Assembly: GCA_020720085.1 (NCBI GenBank)
Contig: DYPE01000013.1
Span: 1 to 37,039 of the forward strand
DNA from: Dichelobacter nodosus
GTDB lineage: Bacteria; Pseudomonadota; Gammaproteobacteria; Beggiatoales; Beggiatoaceae
Length of the DNA stretch: 37,039 nt
Direction of reading: 5' to 3'
Shown: in pieces, positions 19,096-27,626 of the stretch
Numbering within the stretch: position 1 is the stretch's first letter
Layout of the letters: each line of letters begins with the position of its first letter
Program-made: the position numbers and the translations under genes
The notes under the pieces: model-generated
Seen by the model: the letters and a program-made list of their open reading frames with translations, nothing else
Told to the model about the DNA's origin: nothing
The model's database searches: none

Positions 19096-19860
19096 ATGCT
19101 AGTGGACACGCACACACACATTGATGATGACGCCTTTGCGCCGGACTTGAACGCTGTACTGGCGCGTGCGCGCGCAGCGGGCGTAATGGCGCAAGTGGTG
19201 GCGGGGTATGTTGCAACGCATTGGTCGCGGTTACGTCAAACCTGCGCCGCGCACGAAGGCTTGCACGCCGCGTATGGGCTGCACCCGCTGTATGTGGCGC
19301 ACCACCAACCTGCGGATTTGGCCTTGTTGGAACATTGGATTGAACAACAACAGCCTGTGGCGATAGGTGAATGCGGCTTGGATTTTTATGTGGCAGGCTT
19401 AGATAGCGCGCGGCAAGCGTATTTTTTTTCCCGCCAACTCGCTATGGCCAAGGAGGCCAACCTGCCCGTGGTAATCCACGCGCGGCGGGCGGTAGATGCA
19501 GTCATTGCCGAAATCAAAAAACATCCGGGCGTGCGCGGCATGGTGCATGGCTTTGTTGGCAGCGCGCAGCAAGCCATGCGGCTGGTGGATTTAGGCTTTA
19601 GCCTGAGTTTCGGCGGGCCGCTGACCTACGAACGCGCGCACCGCGTGCGTGCGTGTGCGCAGGCGGTGCCAGAATTCGCCTTGCTGCTGGAAACCGACGC
19701 CCCTGATCAGCCCCTGGCGGGTTGGCAAGGCCAGCGCAATGAGCCAGCACGGCTGCCGCAAGTATTGGCGGTGTTGGCCCAATTGCGCGAGACCGATCCA
19801 ATGACCCTGGCGGCCACCACCACCGACAATGCGCGACAGCTATTCAAGCTGGCCGTGTAA
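19096..19860 (+). CDS. TatD-family metal-dependent hydrolase
   Basis: A 254-residue TIM-barrel hydrolase of the TatD DNase family. Metal ligands are visible: H-x-H in VDTHTHIDDD (residues 4-6), Glu in IGECGLDFY, His in PVVIHARRA, His in MVHGFVGS and Asp in LLETDAPDQPL. Family members are 3'-5' exonucleases or deoxyribonucleases that use Mg or Mn. It probably shares a transcript with the dehydratase upstream, which appears to be chance. Confidence 0.93.
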   Translation: MLVDTHTHIDDDAFAPDLNAVLARARAAGVMAQVVAGYVATHWSRLRQTCAAHEGLHAAYGLHPLYVAHHQPADLALLEHWIEQQQPVAIGECGLDFYVAGLDSARQAYFFSRQLAMAKEANLPVVIHARRAVDAVIAEIKKHPGVRGMVHGFVGSAQQAMRLVDLGFSLSFGGPLTYERAHRVRACAQAVPEFALLLETDAPDQPLAGWQGQRNEPARLPQVLAVLAQLRETDPMTLAATTTDNARQLFKLAV

Positions 19861-19999
19861 ATCAGGTGCCGGTTTGCCTCGCGCAAGACGAGATCAGCCT
19901 GCTGTGACGGCTGAAAATCGGTTTTTGCGGCAAGCATAAGAATGTCCGCCACCGCCTCGGTAATGATGGCGCGGATACGTATCGTGCCGCCGCAGATTG

Positions 20000-20848
20000 T
20001 CACTTCTTTACCGTCTGCTGAAGATCACACGGTAAGAAATCTTTCACGGCATTCGCCAATTCCTTAATTTTAATCTCATGAAGCCCAGAATCCAACTCAT
20101 ATTTGCGGTTGTGTTTGAATGTGAGGAATAATGTTAACGTGGTATCGCCATCGCTATCTTTGCTTTCTTCGAGCACAAGTTTATCTATGTCAGCGATAGG
20201 TATCACAGTGTCTTCTTTTTTCAAACGGCTGGTGTTTTGATAATAAAAATTTCTGGCAATCTTGTCGAAAGTGAATTTTTCAGAACCTGCGTTCAGTATG
20301 CTATAAATCATCATACCGCCACCAATAGCCAAAAAAGGTATAAAAATTAAAATCAAAAATAGATTCATCCAATTACTTAATCTTGAATGCCAGGAAATTT
20401 TTTCGGTATTTCCTAAAAAACGGGTTAATTCATCTGCAAAGCTACGCATCTGCTCCGCATCGCCCTTATCGCCGTTGATATACATTGAATCTGATTGCAG
20501 CAAGAATGTATTATACTTCTTGTAAGTGATAACGACCTCATGATCCGTTAGCGTGTCTCCCTCGCTATCAGTGTGCTGTCGTGTTTGATAGTCGGCTTTC
20601 TTCACTTGGCTGATCTGTATTGGCGCGTGCGAAACAAATCCTAAAAGTTTGCTACTATTAATTTCGCAATCAATGTGAGTTGGCTCGATTCTTTGGCATT
20701 GAACAGTCACAGGGCCAATATTGTACAAAATGCTAAATAACATTATTAAAGGAAGACCGCCAAAAAATAAGCCAAACAGAAAAAAGAAGCTAACTGAATG
20801 GTTCTTTTTGAGCACGAGTTCTTGAAAAGTTTGCTTGATGATTTTCAT
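20000..20848 (-). CDS. Membrane protein of unknown function
   Basis: A 282-residue protein with a cytosolic N-terminus, a membrane helix at about residues 20-44 (SFFFLFGLFFGGLPLIMLFS), an extracytoplasmic domain of some 115 residues that includes YKKYNTFLLQSDSMYI, a second helix at about 163-185 (NLFLILIFIPFLAIGGGMM), and a cytosolic C-terminal domain with alternating hydrophobic strands (IPIADIDKLVLEESKDSDGD) resembling a PH-like fold. I do not recognise the family. It converges on the TatD gene with 139 bases between, in which nothing clear is seen. Confidence 0.75.
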   Translation of the reverse strand: MKIIKQTFQELVLKKNHSVSFFFLFGLFFGGLPLIMLFSILYNIGPVTVQCQRIEPTHIDCEINSSKLLGFVSHAPIQISQVKKADYQTRQHTDSEGDTLTDHEVVITYKKYNTFLLQSDSMYINGDKGDAEQMRSFADELTRFLGNTEKISWHSRLSNWMNLFLILIFIPFLAIGGGMMIYSILNAGSEKFTFDKIARNFYYQNTSRLKKEDTVIPIADIDKLVLEESKDSDGDTTLTLFLTFKHNRKYELDSGLHEIKIKELANAVKDFLPCDLQQTVKK

Positions 20849-20980
20849 TGGGTTTGCTCACAGTTCAACAGGTTATACTGCAATTGTCCATAAACTAAGC
20901 TTTTTATAACGTTACTCACCCTCTTGTGGCAGCAATTCCTGTTGGGAGCGGTCGTGATGCCACTGACTATGTCATTCAGG

Positions 20981-21536
20981 TTAACTTGCCAATGTCACAT
21001 TCAAACAAAACCGGCGGAGCTGTAGCTGAAAGGGTACGACATAGTGTATCACATTAATTTTTATAAAGAAAATACGCATATGCGCAAAAAAACGATTTGG
21101 GACGTGCATGGGGCATTCCAGGAGCGGAGGCTATGCGCATCACTATTTGAGTGGCTTGCTACGGATGAAAGGCGAGCGCCACTACACGGGAGTGGCACAA
21201 GGATTCTGGACGTGGATACGCGGCAAGATGACGGTGCTGGCCTCTTGGTTCGTGGCGCAAACCAAGTTTGAATGGGCACAGGAACACCCGCGTGCCCCCA
21301 AGTTATTGCAGGAACTTGAGGTAAACGTATTCCGCGCTATCAATGGCGAATATCCGCACGTTGTTGCGCGCGGTGATGCCCTTGAAACAACTGACCGTAT
21401 CGCAGGCAACCGAGCAGGTCGCTGATGTGCTTTTTAACCGGGCGCGCTCAAAAAATATTAACATTAAAAATCAATAAGTTGCTGAGCACCCTCCCTCCTG
21501 CACCGTCGTGGTTGGAATGTGACATTGGCAAGTTAA
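20981..21536. mobile_element. Internally deleted IS with perfect inverted ends
   Basis: The ends at 20981-21002 (TTAACTTGCCAATGTC...) and 21515-21536 are perfect reverse complements over 22 bases. The outer TTAA on both sides is best read as a duplicated target, leaving 18-bp terminal repeats starting CTTGCCAATG. A broken transposase lies inside. At 556 bp, including TTAA, this is a non-autonomous, MITE-like derivative of an IS4/IS701-type element. The flanking 20849-20980 and 21537-21653 hold no gene that I can see. Confidence 0.88.
21080..21477 (+). pseudogene. IS701/IS4-type transposase fragments in three frames
   Basis: The N-terminal piece MRKKTIWDVHGAFQE starts at ATG 21080. The next frame reads GGYAHHYLSGLLRMKGERHY, the usual opening of these transposases, and passes directly to WTWIRGKMTVLASWFVAQTK with no DDE catalytic core between. 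After ELEVNV a second shift gives SMANIRTLLRAVMPLKQLTV and ADVLFNRARSKN to TAA at 21475-21477. The gene is therefore deleted for its centre and frameshifted twice. Confidence 0.75.
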
Positions 21537-21653
21537 TAAGGATTAATTAACGTGTTGATTTTCAGGACTCTTTAATAAATTGACAAATAAGTTATTTTTG
21601 TAGCGGGTGCGGGGGGCGCAACGCGAACGGGGGAAATAGCGCTTGGCGTAGGA

Positions 21654-22628
21654 CTACCGTGTGCTTTTATAAATTCGCGCAAAATCGCGGTAGGCGTGCC
21701 ATAGCGCGGGCCACAGGTACATGCGGCCAGTGACGAGTAATGCTAGCGTTTTCAAAGTGAAGCGCAGTACATAGGCAATAGGGAACAGGCGGGGGTGAAA
21801 GCGTGCGGTGAATTTGAGGGTGCTGAGGTTTTCGTAGTAATTGGCGCGCAAGCGGGAACTCCGCTGTGAGTGGGAATGCTGCGGTGGTGTGGCGGTGTCG
21901 CCGTTCACGCTGGCGCTGCCGTGGTGCAGCACTAAACTGGCAGGGCACCAGGCCAGTTCCAGGCCAGCGCGGCGTAGGCGGCGGCATAAGTCGAGTTCTT
22001 CGTAAAACAAAAAATAATCTTCTGCCAGCAGACCCACGCGCTGGAAGCTGGTCATGGGGGCGAACAGGGCAGCACCGTAGACGTAATCCAGGCGCACGTT
22101 ACGGCCATCTGTGGCGGCGTTCCCGTCTTCGGCGGCGTTCCCGCCTTCGTGCAGTAGCGTGCGAGCGTCTTCGCCCTGGCGCAGATTACGAAATATAGTA
22201 AGCCAGGGGTTGTAGCGGCAGCCGCCAGCGGTTTGTACGCGGTAGTCCATGCCCGCCACCGTGCTGCCCCACAGGCCAACTTGTGGGCGCGCCTGCGCGC
22301 AACGCAGCAGGGCGTCTAGGCTGTTGGCCTCGGCAAGGGTGTCGTTGTTGAGCAGCCATACAAACTCATAACCGCCGCGCGCTAAGGCCAGGCGCAATCC
22401 TACGTTCATGCCACCCGCAAAGCCTAGGTTGTGCCCGGTTTGCACCAGGGTGATTTGCGGTTCAGAATGTTGGCACCAGGCGTGTAATCTGGCCCAGGAA
22501 TCATCGCTGGAGGCGTTGTCACACACGATGAGATGCGCCATGCCGCGTTCCACCCAGGGCAGCAGCGAATCCAGGCAAGGCAAGGTGTGTTGCCAGCCGT
22601 TCCAGTTGAGCACGATAATGGCTACCAT
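21654..22628 (-). CDS. Family 2 glycosyltransferase (rhamnosyltransferase-like)
   Basis: A 324-residue GT-A fold glycosyltransferase. Features are the opening VAIIVLNWNGWQHTL, DNASSDDSW, the NDP-binding strand FVWLLNNDTLAEAN (family D-x-D equivalent) and the acceptor-side motif DYFLFYEELDLCRRLRRAG with its general-base E-E/D. It would add a sugar to a surface polysaccharide or glycolipid. A C-terminal hydrophobic stretch may touch the membrane. The start ATG 22628 overlaps the deacetylase stop by seven bases; TTG 22634 is less likely. Confidence 0.9.
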   Translation of the reverse strand: MVAIIVLNWNGWQHTLPCLDSLLPWVERGMAHLIVCDNASSDDSWARLHAWCQHSEPQITLVQTGHNLGFAGGMNVGLRLALARGGYEFVWLLNNDTLAEANSLDALLRCAQARPQVGLWGSTVAGMDYRVQTAGGCRYNPWLTIFRNLRQGEDARTLLHEGGNAAEDGNAATDGRNVRLDYVYGAALFAPMTSFQRVGLLAEDYFLFYEELDLCRRLRRAGLELAWCPASLVLHHGSASVNGDTATPPQHSHSQRSSRLRANYYENLSTLKFTARFHPRLFPIAYVLRFTLKTLALLVTGRMYLWPALWHAYRDFARIYKSTR

Positions 22629-23419
22629 GGCCAAAGCCGCCTACGACGGCGTTCCAATTCGCCAATGCGGTGCTCGGCCAGCGTAAGCCGTTGGGTTAAG
22701 CGCGTGTGGCCGAACTGCTGTTGCGGTTGCGCTTGCAATTGGCGGTTGGTAATTTGGAAAAATGCTTCAGCGCCCAGGCAGCCGGCGGGCAGGGTATAGG
22801 CGCGGTAGCCATGCAACGCATTGACATGAAAGATATAATCTTGAATGGCCAATTGGCTGGCAAAGTAGCGCATGGCGTGTTGAATGCGCGCAAAATCGGC
22901 ACTCTGGTCTACCAACACATTGGGCCGCAATGGCGCGCCAATTTCGTACATCATCAAAGTGATGGGACGGTCTAGCGCGCAAACCGCGTGGATGGCAGCC
23001 TGGGCTAGCGCATAATGGTCGGGGTGGATTTCATGCACCGAGGGCGCGTATACAGTGTGAATGTCATGCGCAGCCAGCCAGGCGCACAGGCGTTGTGTCA
23101 GACCAGGGAATTCCGCCAGGTGTCGGTCGGGATAGTCCCAGGCGATGGGCACGGGATAGCCGAGAATGGCCGCAGCGGCTGCGCTTTCTGCCTGCCGTTG
23201 CTGGACGTAAGCGGCGCGTGCGGTTTCCGTGGCATGGGGTTGCGCTTGCGCGCCATCCGTGACAATAATCACAGTGAGCGCATCGCCTTGGCGCAAGTGC
23301 AATAACATTGCAGCAGCGCAGCCAAATACCTCATCGTCTGGGTGTGGCGCGAGGACGAGCACATTGCCGCCGGGCAGTTGTGCGCTGGCTTGATAGGGAA
23401 TAAAATCAATCTCTTGCAT
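22622..23419 (-). CDS. PIG-L/LmbE family N-acetylglucosaminyl deacetylase-like protein
   Basis: A 265-residue zinc hydrolase of the PIG-L family. The metal motif is APHPDDEVFG (H-P-D-D), with the later ligand in HEIHPDHYALA. Family members deacetylate N-acetylglucosamine in sugar conjugates or small molecules. It overlaps the glycosyltransferase gene, so both probably act on one glycan. A C-terminal extension rich in Gln and Arg follows residue 225 and may be a flexible helix. Confidence 0.9.
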   Translation of the reverse strand: MQEIDFIPYQASAQLPGGNVLVLAPHPDDEVFGCAAAMLLHLRQGDALTVIIVTDGAQAQPHATETARAAYVQQRQAESAAAAAILGYPVPIAWDYPDRHLAEFPGLTQRLCAWLAAHDIHTVYAPSVHEIHPDHYALAQAAIHAVCALDRPITLMMYEIGAPLRPNVLVDQSADFARIQHAMRYFASQLAIQDYIFHVNALHGYRAYTLPAGCLGAEAFFQITNRQLQAQPQQQFGHTRLTQRLTLAEHRIGELERRRRRLWPW

Positions 23420-23448
23420 AAATTCGTAATGGTGAATTATGAACGGTG

Positions 23449-23501
23449 AATTATGAATTATGAATTATGAATGAATCATTCATAATTCATAATTCATAAT
23501 T
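23449..23501. repeat. Heptamer-built palindrome with 26-bp perfect stem
   Basis: Tandem heptamers TGAATTA run up to a centre at 23475 and then repeat in reverse complement, giving 26 paired bases on either side of one unpaired A. Further heptamers (GGTGAATTATGAACGG) extend it left to about 23430. It fills nearly the whole gap between the divergent PIG-L and gspJ genes, so it must influence their promoters or be transcribed as a hairpin. Confidence 0.93.
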
Positions 23502-23518
23502 ATTTTGAGTCGTTGCCT

Positions 23519-24307
23519 ATGATTATACCATTCGCCGTCCTGCCGCTGGTTGCGCGCGGATTTACTTTGCTGGAGTTGTTGCTGGCGCTGTCTATTTTTG
23601 CAGTGCTGGCGGCCATGGGATATGGTGGCCTGAATGCGGTGTTGGAAACTTCGGCGCGCGCGCAAGCCTATGCTGAAGAAACCGCCGCTGTGCAATTGGC
23701 CGTGCATCGCATGGCCACGGAATTGGAATTGTTTTTACCGCGCGCCATCCGCAACGAATGGGGCGACATTCAGCCCGCCATGCTGGGCACGGAGCGCGCG
23801 ATGGAGTTCACTTGCGCCGCGCCAGCATTGCGTCCAGGCCGCAAGCATGGCGGCGCGTTGCGCGTGGCATATGCCTGGCAAGACCGTGCGCTGCGCCGCA
23901 CGTGGTGGCCGGTACTCGACCGTGCGCCAGACGCCCAGCCCTGGCGCGCTGAACTGCTGGATAATGTGGAAAAATTCCAAATCCGTTATTGGGACGCGCA
24001 TCTTGCTGTCCATTCGCAATGGCCGCCAGAGCAAAGCGAAAACCCGCGCCTGCGCGCTGTGGAGTTTGCGCTTACTTTGCCGCGCTGGGGGGAAATCCGC
24101 CGTCTTGTGGCGGTGCATGAAGATGCGCCTTGGCAGGCGCAAGCCAAAGAGGCGGGAACCTCTGCCGCACTTGCCAAGGAAAACACTGCGCGCGATTACC
24201 AGGCCGCACCGCTGCCAGGCAGCAACCTTGCACCCGTTGCGCCTGCGCCCAATATTGCGGCCCCGCCGTCTTCCTTGCCGCCTTCTAATCCCAATCAGGA
24301 CAGGTAA
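23519..24307 (+). CDS. gspJ: Type II secretion minor pseudopilin GspJ-like
   Basis: The N-terminus holds a prepilin site, RG|FTLLELLLALSIFAVLAA, with the Gly before cleavage and Glu at +5, then the hydrophobic helix that packs in the pseudopilus core. The body (ELFLPRAIRN, WWPVLDRAPDAQP, LLDNVEKFQIRYWD, LRAVEFALTLPRWGEIRRL) follows the GspJ order. A proline-rich tail of about 35 residues (PAPNIAAPPSSLPP) is an extra. ATG 23519 was chosen; the frame extends to a TTG at 23513. It stands alone: gspH, I and K are not beside it, and gspD/F are 6 kb away. Confidence 0.85.
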   Translation: MIIPFAVLPLVARGFTLLELLLALSIFAVLAAMGYGGLNAVLETSARAQAYAEETAAVQLAVHRMATELELFLPRAIRNEWGDIQPAMLGTERAMEFTCAAPALRPGRKHGGALRVAYAWQDRALRRTWWPVLDRAPDAQPWRAELLDNVEKFQIRYWDAHLAVHSQWPPEQSENPRLRAVEFALTLPRWGEIRRLVAVHEDAPWQAQAKEAGTSAALAKENTARDYQAAPLPGSNLAPVAPAPNIAAPPSSLPPSNPNQDR

Positions 24308-24491
24308 TTTTTGTACCATGCCCGTGTGGCACGCCTGGGGCGGCATTTTTGATGAGTTTTATTGAAATGACATTAAAAACAATGTATTGTTTGCCATACC
24401 CATTTGGCTGCGCGCCTGCGCCTAGCGTAGCGGTAACCTATTTACAACCATAGGCTTACTGCGTTTCAAAAAATATACGGAATGTGAACAT

Positions 24492-26549
24492 ATGAATTTA
24501 AAGAAAAAATTGTTATTGCCCTTGCTCACGATTCCAGCGGCGGCCTTGGTGGGGCTTTGGCTGATTTCCGCGCAACTGGATGAATTGCAAAAGCATACTT
24601 ATCAAGAGCACATCGCCATCCACCACGAAAAAATGCTCTCCATGGTTGAGCATTCTTCTCATGCGGCTTTGGAAAAAGCCGCGTTGTTTAGCCGTTTGCC
24701 GGTAGTAGTGCAAGCGCTGGAATTGGCCCAGCAAGGCGATATCAACGATGAAAATGACGCCAAAGGCCAGGAAGCCCGTGAAATGCTGCGCACGGGTTTG
24801 CAAGATATGTTGCAAGGCTACCGCGAGGTTTTTAACGGCAACCAGCTCAAAGTGCATTTTCACTTGCCCAATGGCCATAGTTTGGCGCGACTGTGGCTGG
24901 ATAAGCAAATCATGCGCAAAGATGCGGATGGCAAAATGGTATGGCTGGATGTTTCTGATGATATTTCTTCCTTTCGATCCACGGTGCTGGACGTAAACCG
25001 CGAAGGCAAGGCGGTGATGGGTTTGGAACTGGGGCGGGCGGGCTTAGACGTGCGCGGCATCGCGCCTATCAAAACGTCTGAGGGCAAAACGCTAGGCTCA
25101 GTGGAGGTGTTGGTGGAACTCAAAACCTTGCTGGATGCCATGGCCAAGACTGGCAATAGCGACAGCAGCAGCCTGTTTTTTTACTTGGAAAAACAATATG
25201 CCCACATTATTCCTGCCGCTATGGACAGCCAGGCATATCCGCGCATTGGCGATTATGTCCAGCTATATGCTACCAACCAGGGGGTAGGGCGCGATTTCGT
25301 TACCGCAGATTTACTGGCCAAAGGACAGCAAACTCGCACGCTGGCTTACCATCAACGCATTGTATTGGCTGCATTTCCCTTGCAAGATTATAAACGCCAA
25401 AAAATCGGTGCCTTGGTATATACCCTGGACATCTCGCCAGAGCGACAACTGGGCAATGCCGCCAAAATGAGTTTAATTTGGACACTGGCCGCTGTGCTGA
25501 TTGTGTTAGGCGGCATCAGCTACTGGATTGGCAACCGGTTTGTCCGCGTGCCCATCCGCCAGATGCTGCAATTCGTAGCCAAGGTGCATCATGGCGATCA
25601 ACAAATTGAATTGCGGCTCAATAGCCGAGACGAATTGGGCGATCTGGCAGCGGCCATGAACCAGATGGTATGCGATCAGCGCCATGTGCTGGGACAAATT
25701 CACCATGCTGGCGTGCAGGTCACTTCGTCAACCACCCAACTGGCGGCCACGGCCAAAGAACATCGCGCCACCATTTTGCAGCAGGTGGATTCCACGCGCA
25801 CGGTATCTGACTCGGTGGAGCAGATTACTCAGGTGATTGGCGGGTTAAAAACTACCGTAGATCAAGTGGCTGGCATGTCAGCGGCCACTGCTGAATTCGC
25901 CAGCCATGGTCAGGCGGATTTGGCGCGCATGAAGGATTCCATGCAGCAAATGGAAGCCGCTTCGCGCTCGATTTCTGGACGATTGGAAGCGATTAACGAA
26001 AAAACTGAAAACATTACCGGTGTGGTCACTACCATTACCAAAGTGGCGGAACAGACCAATTTATTGTCGCTCAATGCCGCCATTGAGGCAGAAAAAGCAG
26101 GCGAATACGGGCATGGCTTTAACGTGGTGGCACGCGAAATCCGCCGTTTGGCAGACCAAACCGCAGTGGCTACGCTGGATATTGAATCCATGGTGAAGGA
26201 AATGCAAAGCGCGGTGGCTGCTGGCGTGATGGAGATGGATAAATTCATCGGCGTGGTACGCTACAGCGCTGAAGATGTGAGCAAAATCAGCGGGCAATTG
26301 GGGCGGATTATTGATCAGGTCAAACTGCTATCCCCCAGTTTCAAGAGCGTGAAGGACGCCATGGAACATCAATCCACCCATGCCCGCCAAATCCGCGCGG
26401 AAATGGCAGCGTTGTCCGAGGGTATGCAGCAAACCTCGGAAACATTGCAAGAATCCTTCCTGGCCATTGAACAACTCAACCAAGCCGCGCGCGGCCTGCA
26501 AAATGAAGTAGAACGCTTTAAGGTAACCGATGGCACTAGACAAAATTGA
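24492..26549 (+). CDS. Methyl-accepting chemotaxis protein with Cache-type sensor
   Basis: A 685-residue receptor. One membrane helix lies at residues 5-25, then a periplasmic region of about 295 residues with features of a double Cache (VWFxx-like) sensor (FHLPNGHSLARLWLDK, RGIAPIKTSEGKTLGSVEVL), a second membrane helix (WTLAAVLIVLGGISYWIG), HAMP, and a signalling domain with tip NLLSLNAAIEAEKAGEYGHG and FNVVAREIRRLADQ. Likely ligands are small organic acids or amino acids, but this is inferred from the fold only. Its last 20 bases overlap the next gene, so the two are cotranscribed. Confidence 0.95.
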   Translation: MNLKKKLLLPLLTIPAAALVGLWLISAQLDELQKHTYQEHIAIHHEKMLSMVEHSSHAALEKAALFSRLPVVVQALELAQQGDINDENDAKGQEAREMLRTGLQDMLQGYREVFNGNQLKVHFHLPNGHSLARLWLDKQIMRKDADGKMVWLDVSDDISSFRSTVLDVNREGKAVMGLELGRAGLDVRGIAPIKTSEGKTLGSVEVLVELKTLLDAMAKTGNSDSSSLFFYLEKQYAHIIPAAMDSQAYPRIGDYVQLYATNQGVGRDFVTADLLAKGQQTRTLAYHQRIVLAAFPLQDYKRQKIGALVYTLDISPERQLGNAAKMSLIWTLAAVLIVLGGISYWIGNRFVRVPIRQMLQFVAKVHHGDQQIELRLNSRDELGDLAAAMNQMVCDQRHVLGQIHHAGVQVTSSTTQLAATAKEHRATILQQVDSTRTVSDSVEQITQVIGGLKTTVDQVAGMSAATAEFASHGQADLARMKDSMQQMEAASRSISGRLEAINEKTENITGVVTTITKVAEQTNLLSLNAAIEAEKAGEYGHGFNVVAREIRRLADQTAVATLDIESMVKEMQSAVAAGVMEMDKFIGVVRYSAEDVSKISGQLGRIIDQVKLLSPSFKSVKDAMEHQSTHARQIRAEMAALSEGMQQTSETLQESFLAIEQLNQAARGLQNEVERFKVTDGTRQN

Positions 26550-27585
26550 ACCCGCGCCGCGCCGTGCCGTGGCGCTGATTTCCGGCGGCTTGGACTCCAT
26601 GCTCGCTGCCCGGGTGATGCAAGAACAAGGCATTCATGTGGAAGGCATTAATTTTTTTACCGGCTTTTGCGTAGAAGGCCACACCCATGCCATTCGCCAC
26701 GATAAACAACAAAAACCGCGCCGCCACAATGCGTTGTGGGTTGCCGAGCAACTGGGCATGAAGCTACACATGGTAGATGTGGTGGAAGAATACAAATCCG
26801 TATTGCTCAACCCGGCGCATGGCTATGGCCGCCATGTAAACCCTTGCCTAGATTGCAAAATATTCATGGTGCGCAAAGCGCGCGAATGGATGGAAAGCCA
26901 GGGCTTTGATTTTATTGTCAGCGGCGAAGTCATGGGCCAACGCCCCAACTCGCAATTAAAATATAAATTGCCCATGGTGGCCAACCAATCCGGCGCAGGC
27001 GACCGTCTGCTACGCCCGTTATGCGCGCGCAACCTGCCGCCCACGTTACCCGAACGCGAAGGCTGGGTGGATCGCAGCAAACTGTATGATTTCAGCGGAC
27101 GCTCACGCAAGCCGCAAATGGCGTTGGCCGCACGCTTGGGCATTCACGAATATGCCCAACCTGCGGGCGGTTGCTGTTTCCTCACCGACGAAAGTTATTC
27201 CGCCAAACTGGTGGATTTATGGCAAGCACGCCATTCGCGTGAATATACCTTGGACGACATCATGTTGCTTAAAGTGGGCCGCCACTTGCGGCCTAACCCT
27301 GATTTTAAGCTGATTATTGGCCGTGAAGAGGGGGAAAACCTGTTTTTGGAAGGATACCGCAAACAATTTATTCACTTGCGCGTGGAAAAAGGGCCGCTGG
27401 CTTTGATTGACGGCCAGCCCACCGCCGAGGGCCTGGAATTGGCCGCCCGTATCATTGCCCGTTTTAGTCAGCAACGTGAACAGGCGCAAGCCATCGTCAC
27501 AGCACATTTTCCCCATGGCACAAGCCAAACCTTGTCGGTAGCCCCGCTACCGGCTACGGAAATTCCTGCGCTGTGGTATGTATAA
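26530..27585 (+). CDS. PP-loop ATPase, tRNA-thiolation/sulfur-transfer type
   Basis: A 351-residue protein of the adenine-nucleotide alpha hydrolase fold related to MnmA/ThiI. The PP-loop is LISGGLDSMLAARVM (residues 16-30). CLDC near residue 109 and GGCCF near 215 supply cysteines, and HVNPCLDCKIFMVRKA resembles the catalytic region of thiolation enzymes. A C-terminal domain (LKVGRHLRPNPDFKLIIGR, GLELAARIIARFS) is like the NFACT-R domain. Such proteins activate RNA or a small molecule for sulfur transfer; the target is unknown, and the usual name as a methyltransferase is a mislabel. The start lies 20 bases inside the chemoreceptor gene. Confidence 0.8.
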   Translation: MALDKIEPAPRRAVALISGGLDSMLAARVMQEQGIHVEGINFFTGFCVEGHTHAIRHDKQQKPRRHNALWVAEQLGMKLHMVDVVEEYKSVLLNPAHGYGRHVNPCLDCKIFMVRKAREWMESQGFDFIVSGEVMGQRPNSQLKYKLPMVANQSGAGDRLLRPLCARNLPPTLPEREGWVDRSKLYDFSGRSRKPQMALAARLGIHEYAQPAGGCCFLTDESYSAKLVDLWQARHSREYTLDDIMLLKVGRHLRPNPDFKLIIGREEGENLFLEGYRKQFIHLRVEKGPLALIDGQPTAEGLELAARIIARFSQQREQAQAIVTAHFPHGTSQTLSVAPLPATEIPALWYV

Positions 27586-27626
27586 CCCCCATTTTATGCT
27601 GCTAACCTCTGGAAAATAAAAGTATC

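Noticed and set aside
19707-20003. 98-codon minus-strand frame coupled by ATGA to the membrane protein gene
   Set aside because: It runs 154 bases into the TatD gene on the other strand, has no recognised domain, and only its first 45 residues lie in free space. It could be a small gene remnant, but this is not supported enough to list.
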